Shown piece by piece: positions 42,302 to 52,361 of a stretch of 64,000 bases of DNA (positions are counted from its first letter, which is position 1; the number at the start of each line of letters is the position of its first letter). Position numbers and translations under genes: made by a program. The notes under the pieces were generated by a model that saw only the letters and a program-made list of their open reading frames with translations, ran no database searches and had not been told where the DNA came from. Source of the stretch: Cordylochernes scorpioides. Its lineage: Eukaryota > Arthropoda > Arachnida > Pseudoscorpiones > Chernetidae. Location: positions 111,721,530 through 111,785,529 of the forward strand of contig CP092863.1 in assembly GCA_030710605.1 (NCBI GenBank). Reading direction: 5' to 3'.

Positions 42302-43080
42302 GCAGTAATTTTTAAATTATTCTTTGAAAAAAAAAAACATTTAAAGAAGAAAAATAAAATTTAGAATGCTGTTGCTATATGTGTAGATCTTTTTTTTTTT
42401 TTCGTTTTATTTTCATTTATGATCCTTTATTAAGAGAATTTGGTTTAACTTATATATTTAGTAAAAATGTGCGTCAATTTATTAAGCTTTTTATAAATGA
42501 ATTAACCATAGCTATATATACGTAAAGTTGTCAAAATTTTAAAATATGTTATTTCATGACGGCAGCTTAAATTTTTCGGATTTTTTTTTCCAAGTGACAT
42601 ATTGTCACGAAATTTGTTTATAGAAAATGTAAAGGTAATGTCTCTATTGGTAAATATGTAAATACGTTTATGTTTAATGTTATATAAGGAAGTTATGTAA
42701 ATTCTGTAACTGATTTTTCATTTTTCTAATTTTGTTGTGAGGGAAACATCACTCACAAAGTTTATCAATTGATTAATAAAACTCTAATTTGAAACCGTGA
42801 AGTATTTAAGAATTTTCATCGGCGATATATATAAATAATTGGAGGTTTTTATCAGACTTCGTGAAATTGCTGATGCCTTTGAAAAGTGTTTCTAATTTCC
42901 AACGCTATGTTTTATTTATCTATCATCGATAGAAGGTACTAAGTTAGAATAATAATATTTGAGATATATCTTCCCCGTTCCTATATGCTGCATTATAGAG
43001 ATTATGTAATTGCCGCCAATTTGCATAATTTGGCGTTCAGTTACATACTTCCCATTTTACATACGTTAAATATACATCTT
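41779..43080. other. Intergenic; (CT)n and T-runs, no gene
   Basis: 41800-42000 is C-rich and of mixed composition without a frame. (CT)n at 42270-42298. The rest is T/A-rich. Confidence 0.45.
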
Positions 43081-43086
43081 ATATAT

Positions 43087-43512
43087 ATGCACTCTGGACA
43101 AAACTAAGAAGTTGAATGTTTTTTGTCGCCCGTCGTCTGCTTTTTTTTTAAGAGACAGAGGCTGTTTACATTTGGTTATCTAGTGTGTCTTTAATAAAGG
43201 TCACTGTAATATCTTTCAGAGTTATTGTCTGAATCCCGATATACATGCTGAAAGGTACAACTTCCTTAAGTTTTGTTCATTAGTGTATCTTTCAGAGTTA
43301 TTGTCTGAATCCCGATATACATGCTAAAAAGTACAACTTAAGTTTTGTCCATGAGTGTATCTTTCAGAGTTATTGTCTGAATCCCGATATACATGCTAAA
43401 AGGTACAACTTCCTCAAGTTTTGTCCATGAGTGTATCTTTCAGAGTTATTGTCTGAATCCCGATATACATGCTAAAAGGTACAACTTCCTTAAGTTGTGT
43501 CTATGAGTGAAA
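43087..43512 (-). repeat. Tc1-like MITE with ~4 reversed 76-bp units
   Basis: Inverted end CACTCTGGACAAAACTAAGA at 43089, internal segment (TCTAGTGTGTCTTTAATAAA), then four units in reverse orientation to CTATGAGTG at 43510. Confidence 0.85.
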
Positions 43513-44885
43513 CTTTTTGAGCTCAAGTAATAGAACGATTGTGTGTTCATTGATTCTTGATATGTATAAATATATATGAAAATGTTTCTTCCCTTTAAAA
43601 AAATACATTGTTTTGATGATTTGTTTAAAAATAATAAGTTTTTTTTTTTCGCTAATGAATCTTCTCATCAAACTACAATATATCGTGTGTGTTTTTCAAA
43701 ATAAAAAATGCATATCTACTTCAGTATTTTGAAATATAAAAATAAAAAACCTAAAAAAAGACGATCCTTATATTTTTTACCCCAGGTGTTTTCATGCAAA
43801 TTTTGTTTGCACTATATGTAAATATTATTTCAAATACGAATACACCATATATACATATAAGTCTGAAAAATAAGGAAGTTATCAATTTACTAACTTCTTA
43901 AGGGATTTGTACACAAACAATTTTCAAAACTCAACGCGGAGGGATAAAAAAAAATACAAATAACTATTGCCTTTTCTTCCAAATATATATTTTTTAAATT
44001 CATGCTTCATTGAAAACATCAGTAAGGTCTTTCGGTAAATCCCACAAATACGGCTTTAGTTCCAAACCTGGGATGGATTCTTTTTTTTTTTTTTTGTTCC
44101 AGACGAGACCTGCTAGCTAGGAGAGGGGGGGGGGGGGGGTAAAAGCAAGCAGACGATCGTCACTCCCAGCCCGGAAATGGGCCGGATATTAGGAAAACTG
44201 ATCTGAGAAGGTTAGCTTTCAGCATCGCTTGCTCTCCCGAAATTAGGCTTACGCCCAGATAACTTCGTCTGCTTACGCTTCCTCGCACCTCGACGCCATT
44301 ATAAAAACAGACGACGCCTGTCTTTCCACCTATCTTCTGTATAATAATGGCTTGTCTATTGCCCTCCTCCCCTCTCCTTACATCGCTTATCTCCCTAATT
44401 CGGTAGCAAAAAGCAACTTTTCCCCTTTTTTTTTTTTTTAAATAATCGTCTGATTCAGTTTTGACAGCAATTTTTTTTTCTTCTTCTTTTTCTTGATGAG
44501 TCACTGCGTCGTTGTGTTTAAGCCTAACTTGTAGAAGGATCAATAATTTTGTGACACCGTGTTTTAAAATAAGGGTAAATGAGTGATAAAACGTTCTTGT
44601 TTTTTTTTTTTTTACTTGTCACCTTTTCTAAATATTAATGATTTATTGCAAATTTATCCAGAATATTTTACAATGTGTTGTGTTTGTTTTTTATTCTATA
44701 TAGTAATTATTTATATTTATTTTATATAGAGGTTATATTGAAGATAAATATGAAAAATTGAATATATATATTGAACCGTTTTAAATCATCATTTTGAGAA
44801 AGATATTTAACAATAAATTAGCAATGCTGCATTATATATAATATGAAAAAATGAAAGAAAAAATAAAAGATAAAATAGATAAAAA
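43513..44885. other. AT-rich DNA with one GC-richer block
   Basis: 44100-44420 is of balanced composition (G-run at 44126-44139; CCCGGAAATGGGCCGG palindrome-like word at 44171). A minus-strand frame of 127 codons across it has no domain and is dominated by lysine/glutamate from the A-runs. It could be unique regulatory sequence. Confidence 0.35.
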
Positions 44886-44889
44886 GATA

Positions 44890-45005
44890 AACACGTTCGT
44901 GGATGGCTTTTCTTGATTTATCAAGAAATTGGGTTGGCCAAATATCAGGGAACAGGCTAAATCAATGTTTAGTTTATTTCTGTTCCACTAGATGGCGCTC
45001 TGCCT
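44890..45005. repeat. Foldback family 2 fragment ending in a perfect CTCF-consensus word
   Basis: TTTTCTTGATTTATCAAGAA, then CAATGTTTAGTTTATTTCTG matching the 32515-32575 arm, then CCACTAGATGGCGCT at 44985-44999, which fits the animal CTCF core CCASYAGRKGGCRSY at every position. Confidence 0.6.
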
Positions 45006-45339
45006 TCTGTAAAGCACATGGGCTCCTGGTCAGGATATGCCATTTTTAATTTTGATATATATATATATGACGTGTAACTGCTCATAATGCTCATATGACA
45101 CGTAACTGCCGAAGCTACAACGTAAACTTGTTATAGCCCTAATTTGTTACATAAAATACAAAAACCTTTTTGATATCTTAAAATATAATATTTATCTACT
45201 TTCATTTTAACTTTCTTTACTCTCTTTCTCTTATACTATTTTTATTTTATATAACACTACATATATATAGCTTTAAGTTGCAGGAGAGGATGGCATTCAC
45301 ATGTACCAAATATGGCACATCTCTATTTAAAAAAGAATC

Positions 45340-45545
45340 TTAGTATTGTTATGTAATTAAAGTAAGTAGGAAGGATGAATCCGTAACCAATTTAACTCTG
45401 CATATTATTTATTATTTATAGCAATTATACAAACCAAATCTTGGTATATGTTTATACATGAAAACAACAAAAACAATAATAATTATATACATACAAGTTC
45501 CTTTTCAAACACGAGCTCATCTATAGCCATTGTTACTCTGTGATA
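45340..45545. repeat. Dispersed repeat, inverted partner of 6590-6815
   Basis: Reverse complement of the 6590-6815 repeat with scattered differences (for example AATCCGTAACCAATTTAACT, AACACGAGCTCATCTATAGC). Confidence 0.7.
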
Positions 45546-45549
45546 TATT

Positions 45550-46040
45550 AAACAGGTATATCAACTTATCGCCGAATGTAACTTCGCAGTCTTTGTTTAC
45601 GGGATAATTGGCCAATAGTTATGGTCTTCTATCCACCTACATCATGGCTGAACCAAGCAAACCGAAAGCAAAACCACCTGTGACAGCACCTCAGGACTCA
45701 CCAAGGAGAGCTAACTCCGCCTTTGCCGATCCCAAGCCCGGATGAAAAAGGAGGAGGGGGAGCAGTAACAAGCTCACTAAAAAACCTGGGCTCAGCTGGC
45801 CCGGCTGATAGTACCCTATAACGGCTCCTAATCCAGGGATACAGGATGAGCAGCGTTTGTACTCCATGTTAGGAACAGCTTCACATGGCGTCTGTTCCTC
45901 ATGTCAGAGGCGGCCATTTCTTTTGGAGCTAAGTCGGCCTGTCACTGAGTAGTGCTCCCAGTCTTAATGACAAAGACAGACGCATTCTACTTCACCCAGT
46001 CATGATGGTTGTCAAGTCTCAAGCTCTACAAGCTTGATAC
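45550..46040 (+). other. GC-richer block, possible LINE 5' region
   Basis: Balanced composition, with a short frame from ATG 45644 (MAEPSKPKAKPPVTAPQDSP, then stop at 45743) and later stretches free of simple repeats. The proline/lysine-rich start and surroundings look like the 5' end of a non-LTR element, but no diagnostic domain is present. 46041-46479 is AT-rich. Confidence 0.3.
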
Positions 46041-46479
46041 CCTAATATAATTGAGTGGAGATAAGAAAGAAAAAGGAGAACTGAGAGAGGCCAGTAACCT
46101 CTATTTATGTAATTTCGAGCACACAATGTGATTATAGTGATTAGAAATCAAAATTTATATTGTTATTAGTTTGTTTAAAACAATCAATGACTTCACGCAA
46201 ACGATTTACTTTGGAAGATTAACCATTTTTATCTTCGGCTGCAGATTGCATCTATTCTAACATAAACAAACTATCTTGAACTATATTTAAAAAAAAAAAA
46301 GAATATAGATAGCACAAATTATTATTTTGAAAAACATTTTATGAAAAAAAAACTTTGGAAAAAAAAATATTTAATTTTCAACAATGATATAAAATCTGAA
46401 AACCTTTTTTTTAAACCAAATTGAACAATATAATAATTTAATATATTTACAAATTATATGTCCGTTACAGTTATACACT

Positions 46480-46665
46480 GGTTCCAAAATAACTTTATTA
46501 GGTACCTCTCAAAAAGAACAATCTAGCTTTTGATATTTAGAACAATTAAATAATATATGTGAAGGTTGTTTACATATTAAAACAAAGTGTCCAATGTGGG
46601 ATTCAATCCCGGTTCATGGCTGTCGGGAATCGAGGGTTTTAACCACTCGTCCACCGATTTCTTTT
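46480..46665 (-). mobile_element. tRNA-derived SINE, type B
   Basis: Minus strand: ATCGGTGGACGAGTGGTTAA head, GGGATTGAATCCCACATTGG, tail with GAGAGGTACCTAATAAAGTT. Confidence 0.8.
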
Positions 46666-46846
46666 TTACGTTATACTCTATGATTATTTCGCCGAAGATC
46701 GCCCCTGAATGGATCCTTATTTATGTAATTGATCACACAGAGAACTGGTATCAATTAGAATTTTCAAAAGCTATACTATATTAGTAAAAAGTAGACAATC
46801 GTGAGGTGAAGAGAGTTTCTTGTAAGTTGTTTTATATATATATATA

Positions 46847-47487
46847 TGTAATATTATAAAGAATATTGTCTAATAAATAATTATGTACCATGTTGGATAT
46901 AATGTATTCTGTATGGATTCAAATAAAGATGGCAGTCAAAGGACGTGGAGATGGAAGAAGTAGAAGAGAAAAGAACGACAGATCCAAGTCGTGTATCTAG
47001 GTCACTTAGAACAAAGAGGCCCTCATATTCCAGAGTTGAATGTCCTGAGAGATTGGGATGTTAGGCAAAGCTCCTTCCCGACCAAATTCACCATATTTTC
47101 TGGCCGACAGAGACAGGGACCAATCAAAGGTCAAGCAGGGTCCCACATGACCCAAGCCGGGGGGTGGGGCAACCGGCAGTTCGGTCGGTGTAACGTGTGT
47201 GTCAAGACGTGTGTGTGCATCTTCTAAAAGTAGTGCCTCGAGGTCCAAGATGTGAGTCATCTCAATCCAATTTAATCGCGAAAATCCTTCCATCTCCTCT
47301 CCCGAGCCGCCAATGATTAATATTCCGAGGTGTTTTGTGATTCATTAATCGATATAGTGTGCCGATTTTTCATCCACCGCCATCGATAACGACTGCCCAA
47401 ACATACAAAACCCCATCCACTCCCGAGGATTCTCAGGACAAAGCACTTTATCACAGTGAAGTCGACAAGCATTTTTTTTATATTATA
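46847..47487 (+). repeat. 5' LTR of the Ty3/gypsy element
   Basis: About 641 bp starting TGTAATATTATAAAGAATAT and ending near TTTTATATTATA. It matches the 3' LTR except for one 1-bp indel near 46945, a 2-to-6-bp replacement at 47095-47100, and T-run length. Few differences mean a recent insertion. No TGG primer-binding site follows directly. Confidence 0.92.
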
Positions 47488-47500
47488 GAGAGTCGACAGG

Positions 47501-48496
47501 ATGGACGAGAAAAACGAAACGCAAAACGCGGAGGAAGACACCGCAGAGGGAGAAAACAACCCCGCCGTAAGTACTCCCAAAATAGAACCACCCCCTCCGT
47601 CGGCAGAGTTGCCGGCCGTCTTGGCACGCCTCGCGGCGTGTTTATCTGCCCTTCAGACCACCAGCGACCGCGTGACCCATCGGACGGAGATAGAAGTCCA
47701 GAGCTTCGACGGGACCTACCCAGCCGCCCAGTTCTTTCGGACATATGACCAGAAAACAGACTGGGATGGTCTCACCAACACGGAAAAAGTGCTCCGCCTA
47801 CCCCGTTACCTGAACAACAAACCGCTAGAACACTTCAGGAGGCTTCGGATGGAGACCCAACATTACATCCAGGTGAGACAGACCTTCCTGGATCTCTATC
47901 CGGAGACCAATGAGGCCACGTATGCCCAATACTTCTCCATGAAGCTGGCCGGACAGCCCAACCTGGAAGAATACTATCGGAATAAGACCGCGCTGGGTCT
48001 ACAACTGGGCCTCCCACAAGAGGTCATCTTGGAGACGCTCACCGAGGGGCTGCCACCCTCCGACCAGCGCCTCGTCCGCATTGTGCCGCCAGAGAACCTA
48101 GGTGCATGGTTCCGGCTGGTGCAGCGGATCCGCGGCAGCGGCGCACCATCTCCAAGGCACCCAGACGAGCACGCACCACCCCTACTGGGCCCCTACGCAC
48201 CGGTGCGACCTAGTCCAAGAACAGTGCCAACCAGGTCGACCCCGCCAACAGACTGCCGTTTTTGTGGTGGACTACACTGGCACTCTGAGTGTCGTCTCAG
48301 ACAAGCCCCGCAGTTGCCCCGTGCCTCCGGAGACGCACGAGCAGCGCGCTCCGCGCAACTAGCGGAACAACGGCCGCGAGCCCAGCCCCATCACCCAGCG
48401 TCACGCGCACAAGCCACTGGGATAACCAAGGGAGCCCCAGACCAGCAGCCAGCAGGTAGGCCTACTGACCAGGCCTTTCGTCAATCTGACAATTAG
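47501..48496 (+). CDS. gag: Gag polyprotein of the Ty3/gypsy element
   Basis: 331 codons from ATG 47501, only 13 bases past the apparent LTR end. A charged and proline-rich N-terminus is followed by a capsid-like helical region (about residues 70-210: VQSFDGTYPAAQFFRTYDQK, LRLPRYLNNKPLEHFRRL) and a basic, proline-rich nucleocapsid with a zinc knuckle C252-X2-C255-X3-H259-X4-C264 (CRFCGGLHWHSEC). It packages the element RNA. The frame is intact. Pol lies +1 relative to gag, with an overlap of about 70 bases (48426-48496), so pol is probably made by frameshifting. Confidence 0.9.
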   Translation: MDEKNETQNAEEDTAEGENNPAVSTPKIEPPPPSAELPAVLARLAACLSALQTTSDRVTHRTEIEVQSFDGTYPAAQFFRTYDQKTDWDGLTNTEKVLRLPRYLNNKPLEHFRRLRMETQHYIQVRQTFLDLYPETNEATYAQYFSMKLAGQPNLEEYYRNKTALGLQLGLPQEVILETLTEGLPPSDQRLVRIVPPENLGAWFRLVQRIRGSGAPSPRHPDEHAPPLLGPYAPVRPSPRTVPTRSTPPTDCRFCGGLHWHSECRLRQAPQLPRASGDARAARSAQLAEQRPRAQPHHPASRAQATGITKGAPDQQPAGRPTDQAFRQSDN

Positions 48497-51400
48497 ACTG
48501 CCAATCTCCCATGGACTGTCCCTACCATTCCTGATAGACACGGGTGCGTCCGTTAACCTAGTGTCATGTGCCATATATAAAAATTTAAAGAATAATTTCC
48601 CTGACCTAAATTTAATAACTAAAAAAATAATAAATTTACAGACAATAGATGGCCACGTGCCAACAATAGGCCAGATTACCTTCCCCCTATCCATTCATGC
48701 CATAACCCAAAACGAAGTATTCCACGTGGTGGACGCCCCTCTACCATTTGGAATACTTGGTATTAATACCCTCCGTAAATTCAAATTAAAAATCGATTTT
48801 GCACATGGCACTATGTACCAACTCGACGCACCTTTGTCGCCCCTGACCTACCACTTTGCTGTGTTGCCCGAAAGGTGCACATATTGGGAATGCCAGGCGG
48901 ACCTATGCAAGGCCCACACTATTTTTCCGCCTTCCGCCAACAATACCCAATATGCGCATTTTTCGGACAACACGTCCACAACCCAGGGACTCACCCAACC
49001 ACCGCACCATGTCCAATCAAAGAACTTTTTTAGAGCCAACTGCTCTTATTATAGGGTCAAGGTACCAGAACAACCACCCAATGCCAACCTCTCACACCCC
49101 ACCAAGGTCCAAACGGACCACCTTCACCATACACCCAAACATCCCCATTCCACACACCATTCCATGTACCACACACACCACCCATCATCACCAGAACACC
49201 TCCCAGGGATCCCCATAGACAATCAACCGCAGCCACCGTATCCACCTCAATTCCCGGCGCTATTGCGCCAATACCAACCCGTGTTCTCCCGGAACAAATT
49301 CGCGGTCCCATGCCTAAAGGTTCCCCCAGTAAGAATCGCCACCAACTCCGACAAAGTCGTCACCAGCCGCCCATATAGGGTACCGATATGCGACCAACGG
49401 GAAATACGCAGTCAGATCCGACAGATGTTGGATAATGACATCATTGAGCCGTCCTACTCCCCTTTCTCTAGCCCGGTCACCCTAGTGACCAAGCGAGACA
49501 AGACCAAAAGGTTTTGTATCGACTATAGGAAGGTGAACGAGGTCATAAGCTCCGATGTCCATCCACTCCCGAGGATCGAAGATATACTGGACCGTCTCGC
49601 GCGGGCCAAGTATTTCTCGACTGCCGACGTCTCCTCCGCATATTGGCAAGTGCCGATACACCCTGATTCTCGACCACTGTTGGCCTTCGCCACGATAGAC
49701 GGGTTGTATCAGCCCACCCGATTGCCTTTCGGACTTAAGACCAGTCCACAGATCTATGAAAGGGCAATCAATCAGGTCCTGCAGGGGCACGGACTTGATT
49801 GTGTGGCGCACTATTTTGACGACTTTGTCATATATTCGGAGACACTGGAGGAACACCAAGAACACCTGCGCAAGTTTTTCGCGTTCTGCGACGCGGAGAA
49901 CTTGCAACTCAACCTCACCAAATGCGAGTTTTTTAGGCAGACCATCGAATTTCTGGGGTACACAATCACCGCTGGTACCACCACCCCACTTATCCGCAAT
50001 ACCGACGTAATCCACGCTATCCCACCCCCGAACAATCGCAAAACGCTGCAATCCTTCTTAGGCGCCGTGAACGTCTATAATAAGTTCATCCCGGACTATG
50101 CCCGTTTGCGGACCCCACTCAACAACCTTCTCAAGAAGGATGTGACGTGGGACTGGGATGACAAATGCCAAAAGGCGTTCACCAGCCTGAAGGAAAGCCT
50201 CACACAACACCCCGTATTGCACCTCTACAAGGATGAACTACCATGCCAGGTATATTGCGATGCATCAACACTTGGCATTGCAGGCGTCCTCAAACAAGTC
50301 CACTCCGCTGGGAAGGCCTACCCAGTCCAATATTTCAGCCGCGCTCTGCGTGTACACGAGCGGAACTACACCATCTCCGAACTAGAATGCCTCGCCATTG
50401 TCGAGAGCGTGGAGAAGTTCCGTGTGTATCTAATGGGCAGAAAATTCACCATATTTTCTGACCATCACGCACTGCAGTGGCTGAAGACGATCAAAAACCC
50501 GTCAGGCAGATTATTCCGATGGAGTTTGAGGTTATCGTGTTACGAATACGAAGTCCGCTACATAAAAGGAGCACTACAACATGAAGCGGACCTCCTATCC
50601 CGTAACCCGTTTTGTGGATTCTTAGACGCCACCCTCATTAAGAACCACCAACTCACTCCTTCGGGAGAATCTAAACTGACCATTGATCGAAACGGACTGC
50701 AAACCCTAAAGCGTAGAGGTGTAACCAAAATTGTCGTCCCTGACGCCCTCGTTCCCGACCTACTAACAAAGGTGCACAGTCGGTACAACCACCCGGGCAT
50801 ATCCCAGATGACCAGGCTCATCTCTCCCCAGTACTACTGGAAGGGGATGTCAGAAGACATCTCCAAAACCACCAAAGCCTGCGCCATCTGTCAGTCAACA
50901 AAACCCCCTCGAGGTCCCACGTTTGGGGAACTAGGACAACTTCCTGTGGCCACTCAGCCTTTTGATCTGGTCGCCCTCGACACCATAGCTGGACTTGCCA
51001 AATATGGTAACGCCAAAGCTTACCTCCACGTTGTGGTGGATCACTTTTCGCGCTACACGTGGACCTTCCCCTCAAAATCTACCAGCATCACCACCTATCA
51101 ACAGGTGATAAAGCGAGTGTTGCAGGACGGCTCTCCGAAACGCCTACTCACGGATAGAGCGCCTGCGTTCACCTCACCAAAGTTCAGGAAGTTCCTGATT
51201 AACAGGAACATCCATCCCCTGCTCACCACCAGTAACAACCCCCAAGCTAATGGTCTATGCGAGCGCCTGAACGCTACCTTAACAGGCAAACTAAGGTTAC
51301 TCCATTTGGAAAACCCCAAAGCCGCATGGACTAAGCTGGCGAAGCGCGTTACTGTGGTGTATAACAACACGCCCCACTCAGTTACCGGGTTCCCACCTGG

Positions 51401-52361
51401 CTACCTGATGTTCGGCGTTCTACCTCCCGAGCTCACTGAGCATGTAAACCCCTACCCCGTTTTAACCACAGCCCGACGGATAGCCCATGAACGTACCCAG
51501 GCCAAGCACCTCAAGGACAAACATGCCTACGACCAACAACATAAGACACCCCATTTTGAACCCGGAGATCTCGTGTTGGTAAAAGTTTACCATCACCCCA
51601 ATACAGGCAAACTGGCTCCGTATTTCACGGGTCCCTACGAGATCTTAGAGATCATCTCTCCCAACGTGGTGAGAATAAACCGACCCAACCAACCTCTAAA
51701 TCGGAATACCGACACAGTCCATGTAAATAAATTACAGTACTATAACGAAAATATTCGTTATATCGCACCTCCCACTCTGATACCACACCCTGCTAAACCC
51801 CAATCTAGGACGCTACCACCACTGTTCGAGCACCTCACCCCAGACCTCTTTACAGTTGAGCGCTTTGCTCCTACAATAGGCAATTGTACCACTACCACCC
51901 CTGTTGACCCACAATGTAACATTATCGCCCAACGCGATATTCCCCAACCTGCAATATCCCGTCCAACCCATATAACCAAAGTTAAAACCCCAATCCCTAC
52001 AGTTAGGGCTGATCCCAAACCAATTCCCTTACAGGCAAGGTTTTTTCGTAACGTGAAAACCTTCCCCTTGTTCCACCTCCTATACCTCATCAACCTTTTC
52101 ATCCTACCCACTGTACTATTACCCATGGCCACCCTACTGTATGTCAGTGTCTATACACTGCAGCCCAACCGTCTCTTCCAACTACAGGAAGCCCTATTCG
52201 AAATAACCATCGCCGTAGTGGAACTAATCCATCGAACCATAGGAATAATTCTCCCGGAGTTATGGACCATCCTTGTCCACAGTCATGCCTTGGTCGCTCT
52301 AATAGGTGAAATCATAGGAGAGATTTTCCAAACCCTCTTTAGAGCGCGCCAAGTCGAATAG
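48426..52361 (+). CDS. pol: Pol polyprotein of the Ty3/gypsy element (PR-RT-RNase H-IN)
   Basis: The pol frame opens after a stop at 48423-48425 and runs to 52361 without interruption. Order: aspartic protease with DTGA at 48537-48548; reverse transcriptase with FCIDYRKVN (49515) and the catalytic YFDD at 49812-49823; RNase H (VYCDAS near 50250, ELE near 50380, SDHHALQW near 50458); integrase with an HHCC zinc finger (50775-50895) and catalytic D 50979, D 51153, E 51261, giving the canonical D,D(35)E spacing; then a GPY-type motif (FTGPYEIL near 51625). About 100 C-terminal residues after the integrase (52057-52361) are strongly hydrophobic with two or three possible membrane segments, which is unusual for pol. 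No separate env gene was found. Synthesis probably needs a +1 frameshift from gag; an ATG start is not evident before protease. Confidence 0.93.
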   Translation, partial: PREPQTSSQQVGLLTRPFVNLTIRLPISHGLSLPFLIDTGASVNLVSCAIYKNLKNNFPDLNLITKKIINLQTIDGHVPTIGQITFPLSIHAITQNEVFHVVDAPLPFGILGINTLRKFKLKIDFAHGTMYQLDAPLSPLTYHFAVLPERCTYWECQADLCKAHTIFPPSANNTQYAHFSDNTSTTQGLTQPPHHVQSKNFFRANCSYYRVKVPEQPPNANLSHPTKVQTDHLHHTPKHPHSTHHSMYHTHHPSSPEHLPGIPIDNQPQPPYPPQFPALLRQYQPVFSRNKFAVPCLKVPPVRIATNSDKVVTSRPYRVPICDQREIRSQIRQMLDNDIIEPSYSPFSSPVTLVTKRDKTKRFCIDYRKVNEVISSDVHPLPRIEDILDRLARAKYFSTADVSSAYWQVPIHPDSRPLLAFATIDGLYQPTRLPFGLKTSPQIYERAINQVLQGHGLDCVAHYFDDFVIYSETLEEHQEHLRKFFAFCDAENLQLNLTKCEFFRQTIEFLGYTITAGTTTPLIRNTDVIHAIPPPNNRKTLQSFLGAVNVYNKFIPDYARLRTPLNNLLKKDVTWDWDDKCQKAFTSLKESLTQHPVLHLYKDELPCQVYCDASTLGIAGVLKQVHSAGKAYPVQYFSRALRVHERNYTISELECLAIVESVEKFRVYLMGRKFTIFSDHHALQWLKTIKNPSGRLFRWSLRLSCYEYEVRYIKGALQHEADLLSRNPFCGFLDATLIKNHQLTPSGESKLTIDRNGLQTLKRRGVTKIVVPDALVPDLLTKVHSRYNHPGISQMTRLISPQYYWKGMSEDISKTTKACAICQSTKPPRGPTFGELGQLPVATQPFDLVALDTIAGLAKYGNAKAYLHVVVDHFSRYTWTFPSKSTSITTYQQVIKRVLQDGSPKRLLTDRAPAFTSPKFRKFLINRNIHPLLTTSNNPQANGLCERLNATLTGKLRLLHLENPKAAWTKLAKRVTVVYNNTPHSVTGFPPGYLMFGVLPPELTEHVNPYPVLTTARRIAHERTQAKHLKDKHAYDQQHKTPHFEPGDLVLVKVYHHPNTGKLAPYFTGPYEILEIISPNVVRINRPNQPLNRNTDTVHVNKLQYYNENIRYIAPPTLIPHPAKPQSRTLPPLFEHLTPDLFTVERFAPTIGNCTTTTPVDPQCNIIAQRDIPQPAISRPTHITKVKTPIPTVRADPKPIPLQARFFRNVKTFPLFHLLYLINLFILPTVLLPMATLLYVSVYTLQPNRLFQLQEALFEITIAVVELIHRTIGIILPELWTILVHSHALVALIGEIIGEIFQTLFRARQVE

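Noticed and set aside
44160-44543. 127-codon minus-strand frame
   Set aside because: Composition is set by A/T runs (poly-K/E), with no domain; kept only as a compositionally unusual block.
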